From assembly GCA_036278935.1 (NCBI GenBank), contig DASUKA010000064.1, forward strand, positions 1-13,507: a stretch of 13,507 bases of DNA. Direction: 5' to 3'. The notes under the pieces are model-generated. The model was given only the letters and a program-made list of their open reading frames with translations. It was not told where the DNA came from and did no database searches. Shown piece after piece: positions 1 through 6,461 of this stretch. The DNA is from DASSNR01 sp036278935 (GTDB lineage: Bacteria; Gemmatimonadota; Gemmatimonadetes; Gemmatimonadales; Gemmatimonadaceae). Each line of letters begins with the position of its first letter. The stretch's first letter is position 1. The position numbers and the translations under genes are program-made.

Positions 1-1370
1 TTCGCGCCATATGCCGCAAGCCACGTCTCGCCGTCATGCATCTCCGTCGTCCAGCCGCGCGTCACATCCACGCCCGGCCAGCTGTGGGGATCCTCGAGTC
101 CGAGTTCGAATCGATACAGCTCGTCCACGTCGGATTGCACCTGCCCGCTGGCATCGGCCGTCGTGCGATGCAGACCGATCGGCCGCGCCACCTGCCGGGT
201 CACGCACCGCTGGAACGGCGTCATGCGCCGCGCCCGCGCACGGGCCGCACGCGCAGCCGCACTGCCTGCCCCACCCCGCGCCGCACGCGGGGCCGGCGCC
301 GGAAGCTGCGCGCACAGCGCGCGGAACACGCCGGACATTTCGCCGAGCGGGAATTGCGGCAGTGTGGTGGTCGGCATGAAGCGCTCCTGCGACGGGACGC
401 CGTACGACGTGTCCACGAACACCTCGCCGCGCTCCGCCACCAGCACGGTCGCGCCGCTGGCCGGTCCGCTCGCATACTGCGCGAACAGTCCATCCACGAA
501 CGTCCTGGGGAAGGGAGCGTCCTGACTGGCACGGTGCATCACGTGCCGCGCCGCCAGGTTGTACCGGTCGCCCGGGTGCAGCGTGAGGAACGGCTTCCCC
601 GGATCGGTCGCGTCATGCCCGCCGTACACGAACGCCTTGTTGCGCCCGATGATCGTCGCGGTGTCGCCGTGCACCACCCACGCGGTGCCTTCATCCTCCG
701 ACATGCCGAGGAGCCGCGGGTACCGGGGCATGATGGAATCGGCCAGATCGGGCAGCCGCTCGCGCGCGACCACGTGCTGATCGATCGCGACGCCCCGCAG
801 AAAGGCGAATCCCTTCTCGTGGCCGGGCGAATCCATGATGCGATTGTCGTTCGACGGCGCCCCGCGCACGAGGAAGTCGCCCAGAATGGTCGCCCCGGCG
901 GACGAGCCACCCACCACGCCGCCGCGCGCCAATACCTGGTGAAACGCCTGCTCGGTCTTCGTCCCCGCGTACGCATCCACCAGCCGGTACTGCCGTCCGC
1001 CCTCGAACCACACGCCGCCGGCGTGCGCGAGCGCCGCCGCGAAGGAATCCGAGTTCGCGACCGCGCGATTGGTCGTGAACAGCACATGGACGTTGTGCGC
1101 CCCGGCGTGCCGCATGCCGCGCGCGCCCGACGCATCGTCGCCGTATGAGGATGCGCCGCCGGCGTTGGGGACATCGATAATGAGTGCGTCGGGGCCGCCC
1201 GCCGCCTTGATGAAGTGCGAGTAGATCTCGGGGCCCATGGCGCCCCCGCCCACCACGATCACCGTGCCATGGGCGGGGCCCACCTGCGTGGCGCTCTGCG
1301 CCGCGAGGAGGGCCGGGACGACGAGCGAGACACCGAGCACCGCCGCGGCGGCGCGACTGATGACGGTCAT
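1..1370 (-). CDS. Secreted S51 peptidase (cyanophycinase-like) with degenerate beta-lactamase-like C-terminal domain, 3' end cut by window edge
   Basis: The frame is open from ATG at 1370 to the window edge (456 codons visible, no stop). An upstream GGAGG lies 4 bases before the ATG. Residues 1-26 form a signal peptide ending LLAAQSA, so the protein is probably exported. Residues 35-255 match the peptidase S51/cyanophycinase family: VIVVGGGAMG at 38-47, FEGGRQYRL at 122-130, the nucleophile elbow GGSSAGA at 154-160 (Ser157), DQH at 197-199, and GMSEDEGTAWVV at 222-233. Known S51 enzymes are serine peptidases acting on cyanophycin or on peptides with N-terminal Asp; the substrate here is unknown. 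From about residue 303 the sequence resembles a class C beta-lactamase-type serine hydrolase (start GATVLVAERGEVFVDTSYG, later ADASGQV and DELYRFELGLEDP). The expected SxxK and HTSG motifs are missing and an Ala/Arg-rich linker occupies the middle. The gene lies 106 bp downstream of the ADOP permease gene. The peptidase call is firm; the second domain is less so. Confidence 0.85.
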   Translation of the reverse strand, partial: MTVISRAAAAVLGVSLVVPALLAAQSATQVGPAHGTVIVVGGGAMGPEIYSHFIKAAGGPDALIIDVPNAGGASSYGDDASGARGMRHAGAHNVHVLFTTNRAVANSDSFAAALAHAGGVWFEGGRQYRLVDAYAGTKTEQAFHQVLARGGVVGGSSAGATILGDFLVRGAPSNDNRIMDSPGHEKGFAFLRGVAIDQHVVARERLPDLADSIMPRYPRLLGMSEDEGTAWVVHGDTATIIGRNKAFVYGGHDATDPGKPFLTLHPGDRYNLAARHVMHRASQDAPFPRTFVDGLFAQYASGPASGATVLVAERGEVFVDTSYGVPSQERFMPTTTLPQFPLGEMSGVFRALCAQLPAPAPRAARGGAGSAAARAARARARRMTPFQRCVTRQVARPIGLHRTTADASGQVQSDVDELYRFELGLEDPHSWPGVDVTRGWTTEMHDGETWLAAYGA

Positions 1371-1476
1371 GAGACCTCCAGCAGAATGCTGAGACGGAAC
1401 GGGAGACTGCGCGGATAACTCCGCCGAAGATGATGACCGCGCGCGCACAGGCGCAACTCCTCGCCCACCAGCGCCC

Positions 1477-4137
1477 TCACTCGGCGCGCAACGTCACCGC
1501 CGGATCCACCCGCGCCGCGCGCCACGCCGGCACCCAGCACGCGATCGCCGAGACGCCGAGCAGCAGCGCGATCACGCCGAGGTAGGTCATCGGGTCGAGC
1601 CGGGAGATGCTGAACAGGAGCGTCGCGATGGCGCGCGTGGCGAGCACGGCCGCACCAGCGCCGATCACGACCCCGAGGCCCGTGAGCATCATCCCCTTCC
1701 GCAGCACCAGCACGCGGAGACTCCCGGGCGTTGCGCCGAGCGCCGCTCGCACTCCCATCTCGCGCGTCCGCTCGGCGACGCTGCCAGCCAGCACACCGTA
1801 GATGCCGATCACGGCCAGGGCGAGCGCCGCGAGCGCGAACGCCTCGAACACCGTGAGCACGAACTGCCGCTGTGCCTCCGATCGCGCGAGCAGTTGGCTC
1901 ATGGTGGCGATGCGGATGATGGGCTGATTGCGATCGACCGACCAGATGGCGCGCTCCACCGCGGGCGCCAGTGCCGCCGCATCGCCACTCGTTCGCACAG
2001 CGAGCGACTGCACGTTGTCCACCCATGGCCACTGCCCCATGGAGACGTAGAACGCGTCGTCCGCGCCCAGCGCGAGCGACGTCTGCTTCACATCGCCCAC
2101 GACGCCCACCACGATGTCCCACGGGCGATGGACGTCGCCCGTCTCGGGACCGATGCGCAGCCGCTGGCCGATGGGATCGATGTTCGGGAACACGTGCTTG
2201 GCGAGCGACTCGCTGATCACGATGGCTTCGGTCGCGCCGGGGCGGTCGTTGGCGTCGAGCAGCCGGCCGCGGCGCAGCGGGATGTGCATCGTGCGGAACC
2301 ACTCGGGTGTGACCGCGTAGCGCAGCGCGCTGGGCAGCTCGTTGAGGCTCTGCGGCACCGACTGCCACTCCACGCCGTAGCCATCCAGGTCGCCGCTCAT
2401 CGGCAGCTGGCTGGTGAACGCCGCACTCGTGACGCCGGGAAGCTGACGGACGCGGTCGAGCGTCTGCTCGAAGTACTCGTATCTCGCGGTGTCGCTGTCA
2501 TAGCGATGGCCCGCGGCATCCACCTGCATGGTGAGCACGTGCGACGCATCGAAACCCGGCGCTGTGGCGAACAGGCGCGCCAGGCTGCGCAGCATCAACC
2601 CGGCGCCCACCAACAGCACGAGCGCCAGTGCCACCTCGGCCACCACCAGCGACTGCCGCAGCGCATGCGACGCGCTCCCGATGGTGCGCACGCCACTCTG
2701 CGCGCCGATCCGCAGATCGCGGCGCGCGCCCTGAAGCGCGGGGACGAGCCCGACGACCACACCCACGAGTGTGGTGAGCGCGATAGCGAATACGAACGCT
2801 GGCGCATGCACACCGATGGCACCTGCACGCGGGAGCGCAGCGGGAGCCAGCGCCACCAATGCGCGGACGCCGAGCGCACCGACGCCGAGTCCCAGTACGC
2901 CGCCGACCGCGGTGAGGAGCAGTGTTTCGGTGAGGAGCTGCCTGACGATCCGGCCGCGCCCCGCGCCGAGTGCGGTGCGCATGGTCAGCTCGTCGCGGCG
3001 CCGAGTGCCGCGAGCCAACAGGAGGTTGGTGACGTTGACGCAGGCGATCGCGAGCACCAGCGCCACGGCGGTCAGGATGGCGAGGAGCGCGGGACGCACG
3101 CCGCGCGTGACAGCGTCGCGGAGCGACTGGATGTCGAGCCCACGCTCCATGGCCGCCCAGGCCGGACGCGGAAATTCGGCGATCGGAGTCGCCCCGATGG
3201 CGGCGACCTCGCGTCGCGCCTGCGTCAGGCTCACGCCGGACGCCAGACGCCCGATCATGTGCATGTGATGCCCCCATTCGGCGCTCTGGAACGGTGTGTT
3301 GGCCCGGTAGCGTCGGGGCGCCCACACCTCGGCCGACGGCGATACGATGTCATCGAAGCCCGCTGGCATCACGCCGATCACGGTGTACGGGTCGCCGTCG
3401 AGCGTGATCGTGCGGCCGAGCATGGAGCGCGCCTCGCCGAAGCGGCGCCGCACCAGCGCATCGCTCACGATGGCGACGCGTGGTGCATCGGGCCGGTCGT
3501 CGGCCGCGTCGAAGTTCCGCCCCACCGCCGGCATCACACCGAACACATTGAAGTAGCGTGCGGTCACCAGCTCGCCCGCCAGCCGCTCGGGCTCGTCAAG
3601 CCCCATCAGCGCGGGCTCCCAGCGATCGGCCGCGGCCAGTACGGCGAAGGATCGGCTGCGCCGCGACAGCTCGTTGAACGTCCCGTACGTGACGTCGACG
3701 GGCTGGCCGGCGGAGCCGAAGTCGGCGAGCGAGACGATGTGGCTGGCGCCCGGATAGGGGAGGGGCTCGAACAACACGGGATAGACCGCGCTGAAGATCG
3801 CGGTGCTGGCCCCTAGCCCAAGCGCGAGGGTGAGCACGCACACCGTGGTGAAGCCCGGGCTGCGGCGCAGCCGGCGGACCGCGTAGCGCAGATCGGAGGC
3901 GATATCGGTGACGACGTTCTCCCATCCGGCGTCGCGCACGCGCTCGCGCACGACGGTGGCACTGCCGGTCTCGAGGCGCGCCGCGCGCCGCGCGTCATCG
4001 GGCGAGAGGCCGCTCGCTACATGCGCGGCGATGGATTGCTCGAAGTAGTGCCGCACCTCGTCGGTCAGGTCGCGATCGGATGCGGTGCGGTGCACGAGGA
4101 CACGAAGCCCGTGTGTAACGTGCCGCCAGAACGACAT
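1477..4137 (-). CDS. ADOP-type ABC transporter permease (duplicated MacB/FtsX)
   Basis: This 886-residue inner-membrane protein has the layout of the acidobacterial duplicated orphan permeases. A soluble prefix (about 1-85, with DEVRHYFEQSIAAHVASGL) leads into a first TM near residues 95-120 (LTLALGLGASTAIFSAVY). A periplasmic MacB-type core domain and a first FtsX-type TM block follow (with LAIACVNVTNLLLARGTRRR). A central TM (VAEVALALVLLVGAGLMLRS) comes next, then a second core domain with QLPMSGD, and a C-terminal FtsX block ending WVPAWRAARVDPAVTLRAE. The family is linked to MacB-like, mechanotransmission-type export; its cargo is generally unknown. No ATPase gene lies nearby, as is typical of these orphan permeases. 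The ATG follows the padR stop by 3 bases, and the SD (GGAGGGATGA) lies inside the end of padR, so translation is probably coupled. The family call is strong; the transported substrate cannot be stated. Confidence 0.93.
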   Translation of the reverse strand: MSFWRHVTHGLRVLVHRTASDRDLTDEVRHYFEQSIAAHVASGLSPDDARRAARLETGSATVVRERVRDAGWENVVTDIASDLRYAVRRLRRSPGFTTVCVLTLALGLGASTAIFSAVYPVLFEPLPYPGASHIVSLADFGSAGQPVDVTYGTFNELSRRSRSFAVLAAADRWEPALMGLDEPERLAGELVTARYFNVFGVMPAVGRNFDAADDRPDAPRVAIVSDALVRRRFGEARSMLGRTITLDGDPYTVIGVMPAGFDDIVSPSAEVWAPRRYRANTPFQSAEWGHHMHMIGRLASGVSLTQARREVAAIGATPIAEFPRPAWAAMERGLDIQSLRDAVTRGVRPALLAILTAVALVLAIACVNVTNLLLARGTRRRDELTMRTALGAGRGRIVRQLLTETLLLTAVGGVLGLGVGALGVRALVALAPAALPRAGAIGVHAPAFVFAIALTTLVGVVVGLVPALQGARRDLRIGAQSGVRTIGSASHALRQSLVVAEVALALVLLVGAGLMLRSLARLFATAPGFDASHVLTMQVDAAGHRYDSDTARYEYFEQTLDRVRQLPGVTSAAFTSQLPMSGDLDGYGVEWQSVPQSLNELPSALRYAVTPEWFRTMHIPLRRGRLLDANDRPGATEAIVISESLAKHVFPNIDPIGQRLRIGPETGDVHRPWDIVVGVVGDVKQTSLALGADDAFYVSMGQWPWVDNVQSLAVRTSGDAAALAPAVERAIWSVDRNQPIIRIATMSQLLARSEAQRQFVLTVFEAFALAALALAVIGIYGVLAGSVAERTREMGVRAALGATPGSLRVLVLRKGMMLTGLGVVIGAGAAVLATRAIATLLFSISRLDPMTYLGVIALLLGVSAIACWVPAWRAARVDPAVTLRAE

Positions 4138-4140
4138 CGG

Positions 4141-4476
4141 TCATCCCTCCGCGTTGAGCAGCCGCGCCACGGCCCCGGCGCGCCGCTTCCAGTCGGCGGC
4201 CTCCAGCTGGAGCTGCTTGCGGCCAGCGCGCGTGAGCGAGTAGTACCGCGCCCTCCGCGCGTTCTCGGACGTGCGCCACTCGGCGTCGAGCCAACCGGCG
4301 CGCTCCAGCCGCTGCAGCGCGGTGAGCAGCGAGCCGGGGTTGACCTTGAACACCCCGCGCGAGATCTGCTCCACGCGCCGCGCGATGCCGTAGCCGTGCA
4401 TCGGCTCCAGGGAGAGTGTCTTGAGGATGAGCAGGTCGAGCGTGCCCTGAATGACGTCGGTCGTCGGTTGGCGCAT
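4141..4476 (-). CDS. PadR-family transcriptional regulator
   Basis: The 111-residue protein has the PadR winged-helix signature. GTLDLLILKTLS (11-22) and MHGYGIARRVEQ (26-37) are followed by FKVNPGSLLTALQRLERAGWL (43-63), a wing rich in basic residues, and RYYSLTRAGRKQL (77-89). A C-terminal helix (LEAADWKRRAGAVARLLN) probably gives dimerisation. The start is taken at 4476 because the conserved domain begins right after it and GGAG lies about 6 bases upstream. An in-frame start at 4536 would add 20 residues outside the family. It is the first gene of a unit with the ADOP permease (3-bp gap). PadR proteins of this type usually repress their own promoter and the linked transporter gene; the palindrome at 4536-4548 is a plausible operator. 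Confidence 0.93.
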   Translation of the reverse strand: MRQPTTDVIQGTLDLLILKTLSLEPMHGYGIARRVEQISRGVFKVNPGSLLTALQRLERAGWLDAEWRTSENARRARYYSLTRAGRKQLQLEAADWKRRAGAVARLLNAEG

Positions 4477-4517
4477 GGCGGCTCCGTGGGGAGAACTCCG
4501 GACTGGCGTGATGCTCA

Positions 4518-4548
4518 AGCATGGCACCGATACCACTTGATTGTCAAG
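4518..4548 (-). promoter_or_regulatory. Putative padR promoter with overlapping palindromic operator
   Basis: Read on the minus strand, a perfect TTGACA -35 box lies at 4547-4542. After an 18-bp spacer comes a weak -10 (CATGCT, 4523-4518) preceded by TGC, as in an extended -10. The -35 is embedded in an inverted repeat, CTTGA-TTG-TCAAG on the plus strand (4536-4548). A further TCAAG half-site lies at 4515-4519. The position about 45-70 bp upstream of the padR start fits autoregulation by PadR. The boxes are seen in the sequence; the binding protein is inferred. Confidence 0.5.
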
Positions 4549-4655
4549 ATATGACGATCAGGTCGAGCACCGGCGGTCCCCGCGTCTTCCTCGCCGCCCG
4601 GGGGAACCAGGCGGGGACAGAAGTGGTTCAAGATGCCGGCCTCCAGGCCCCCGCC

Positions 4656-4714
4656 GCACGAGCCGGGGGCCCGGCACCAGCGGCCCCGCGATCACCACGT
4701 CGTTGGGCTCGTGC
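4656..4714 (+). repeat. 9-bp inverted repeat in the leader of the secreted-protein gene
   Basis: GCACGAGCC at 4656-4664 is the exact reverse complement of GGCTCGTGC at 4706-4714, with 41 bases between them that are themselves GC-rich and partly self-complementary. It lies 36 bases upstream of the ATG at 4750, in about 200 bases (4549-4749) where no convincing protein is seen. It could form a leader hairpin in the transcript. In GC-rich DNA such a repeat can also arise by chance, so no function is assigned. Confidence 0.35.
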
Positions 4715-4749
4715 CTCTCTCACGTTCATTCCTCGGAGCCCCCAGACCG

Positions 4750-5316
4750 ATGCACATCGTCCCCCTCGCGGCAACAGCAGCCGCCACCGCGGCACTTCTT
4801 CTCGCAGGCGAGGCCGCATCCGCTGCCCGACCACTCCCCTCCCCTGTGGCAACCGACACCACATCCGCGGCCGCCGTGCAGCTCTTCACAGCGCTCCGCG
4901 GCCGCTGGTCCTGCACGGGCGGCTCCGCGAACGGCCGCCCCCTCGCCGCCGACCTCACCTTCACCCCGTCGATGGATGGCCGCACGCTGCGCTATCGCGA
5001 CGCCGACCATGCGCCGAGCAACTACGTGCAGGAGGCCACCTGGGCGATGTCGCCCACCCGGCACGAGATCGTCTCGCTCGCCTTCGCCGCGCTCAGCTCG
5101 AAGGCCGCGCCTGAGCCGGCATTGTTCGTGGCCAGGGAGTGGACGGCCCACTCGCTCACCCTCGTCGCGGACACACTCCAGTCGCCCCCGTGGGCCCCGA
5201 ACCGATTCACCTACACGCTCGCCGCCAGCAACACGCTCAAGATGGTGTGGGAGGTGGAGCACGCCGGTGCCTGGCAGGTGGGAGATTCGTTGATGTGCCG
5301 TCGGGCAGAGCGGTAG
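4750..5316 (+). CDS. Secreted hypothetical protein, DUF1579/lipocalin-like
   Basis: The product has 188 residues when started at 4750. That start gives a clean signal peptide (MHIVPLAATAAATAALLLAG then EAASA, cleavage near residue 25). Starting at 4633 would place about 39 low-complexity residues in front of it. The mature part begins with FTALRGRWSCTGGS, followed by alternating polar strands (LTFTPSMDGRTLRYR, FTYTLAASNTLKMVWEV) and ends GDSLMCRRAER. This 'weigh-in' pattern, with an aromatic-Gly-Trp start and a final DxLxCxR, resembles DUF1579-type lipocalin-like beta-barrels; this is similarity by eye only. Two Cys residues, near the start and end of the barrel, could form a disulfide. No known ligand or pathway can be stated. 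It is transcribed away from padR and towards the hydrogenase gene (about 97 bp gap). Confidence 0.75.
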   Translation: MHIVPLAATAAATAALLLAGEAASAARPLPSPVATDTTSAAAVQLFTALRGRWSCTGGSANGRPLAADLTFTPSMDGRTLRYRDADHAPSNYVQEATWAMSPTRHEIVSLAFAALSSKAAPEPALFVAREWTAHSLTLVADTLQSPPWAPNRFTYTLAASNTLKMVWEVEHAGAWQVGDSLMCRRAER

Positions 5317-5413
5317 AAGGAACCGCCCGGTTGCGGCGACCGTGCGCATCGCGGTACATCCCATGCTGGGGATCATTAGTTTCTTCCATCACACATCACC
5401 GTGAGGATTGCCT

Positions 5414-6433
5414 GTGCCCCTGCTCGAGCAGGTCGATGTCCTCTGGATTACCGCCGCGTTGGGGTGCGATGGCGACTCGATCGCCATGACGGCGGCCACG
5501 CAGCCGAGCATCGAGGAACTGGTAGCAGGAGTGCTGCCGGGCGTGCCGAAGCTCCGCCTGCACCATCCGTTGCTGGCCGCCGCGCAGGGTGATGCCTTCA
5601 TGGAGCGCTTTCATCGCGCCAGCCGCGGCGAGATCGATCCCTTCATCCTCGTCATCGAGGGCTCCATCCCCAACGAGGGGAACAAGAGCGAGGGATACTG
5701 GGCCGCGTTCGGGAATGATCCGGTCACGGGGGAGCCGATTCCCACCTGCGACTGGATCGATCGCCTGGCGCCGCATGCCTGGGCGGTCCTCGCCGCCGGC
5801 ACCTGCGCCGCGTACGGCGGCATCCACGCCATGCAAGGGAATCCCACCGAGTGCATGGGGCTGCCCGATTACCTGGGTCGGACGTGGAGATCGAAGGCCG
5901 GCGTTCCGGTCATCTGTCTGCCCGGCTGTCCGGTGCAGCCCGATAATTGCACGCAAACGCTCCTCTATCTGCTGCAGCAGGCGGCCGGCGTCGTTCCCAT
6001 GATGCCGCTCGATCATGCGCTGCGCCCGGCGTTCCTCTTTCCCGAGACCGTTCATGAAGGGTGTGACCGCGGCGGCTATTACGAGCAGGCCGATTTTGCC
6101 GCCGAGTACGGCTCGCGCCGGTGCATTGTGAAGCTCGGCTGCTGGGGGCCGGTCGTGGCGTGCAATGTGCCCAAGCGCGGGTGGATGAACGGCGTGGGCG
6201 GGTGCCCGAACGTCGGCGGCGTCTGCATCGGCTGCACCATGCCTGGCTTCCCAGACAAATTCATGCCCTTCATGGAGGAGCCGCCGGGCGCGCGAATGTC
6301 GACGTCGGCCGTGCTCATGTACGGGCGCACGGTCCGTGCCCTGCGCCACTTCACCAGAGGATCGCTGGAGCACGAGCCGGCGCGGGCGAACGGAGCCGAA
6401 GCACCGGCACACGGAGAAGGAATAGCGGGGTGA
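5414..6433 (+). CDS. hhyS: Group 1h (actinobacterial-type) NiFe-hydrogenase small subunit, without adjacent large subunit
   Basis: About 339 residues form the FeS-cluster electron-transfer subunit of a group 1h/5 H2-oxidising hydrogenase, the class linked to high-affinity, O2-tolerant H2 use. Numbering here is from the GTG start. Cys18-x-x-Asp21 (LGCDGDS) replaces the usual CxxC; GTCAAYGG has Cys131; LPGCPVQPDN has Cys172. These are the proximal-cluster ligands, with Asp as known for this group. His214, Cys217, Cys237 and Cys243 fit the distal cluster. Cys250, Cys264, Cys271 and Cys274 (last two in GVCIGC) fit the medial cluster. There is no Tat signal and no C-terminal anchor helix. GTG at 5414 is preferred because GAGG lies 7 bases upstream; TTG at 5408 is in frame but its SD would be too close. 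No large subunit (RxCGxC and DPCxxC motifs) or hyp gene is found in the window; the next gene is a sensor kinase. The family is near certain; the role here may be catalytic, with a distant partner, or sensory. Confidence 0.95.
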   Translation: MPLLEQVDVLWITAALGCDGDSIAMTAATQPSIEELVAGVLPGVPKLRLHHPLLAAAQGDAFMERFHRASRGEIDPFILVIEGSIPNEGNKSEGYWAAFGNDPVTGEPIPTCDWIDRLAPHAWAVLAAGTCAAYGGIHAMQGNPTECMGLPDYLGRTWRSKAGVPVICLPGCPVQPDNCTQTLLYLLQQAAGVVPMMPLDHALRPAFLFPETVHEGCDRGGYYEQADFAAEYGSRRCIVKLGCWGPVVACNVPKRGWMNGVGGCPNVGGVCIGCTMPGFPDKFMPFMEEPPGARMSTSAVLMYGRTVRALRHFTRGSLEHEPARANGAEAPAHGEGIAG

Positions 6434-6461
6434 GCAGCATGCCCCGTCACGGAGCTCGACA

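Noticed and set aside
36..1148. Long plus-strand open frame of 370 codons
   Set aside because: It is Arg/His/Pro-rich and antisense to the S51 peptidase, whose motifs on the minus strand are clear.
1894..3816. Plus-strand open frame of 640 codons
   Set aside because: It is antisense to the ADOP permease, has low-complexity charged composition and no domain; it reflects GC-rich codon structure.
4521..5293. Two plus-strand frames overlapping the secreted-protein gene
   Set aside because: They are Pro/Arg/Ser-rich without motifs; the frame starting at 4750 has a signal peptide and strand-like pattern.
5317..5413. Promoter or sigma-54 site before the hydrogenase subunit gene
   Set aside because: No GG-N10-GC element or convincing -35/-10 pair was found; possible matches were weak.
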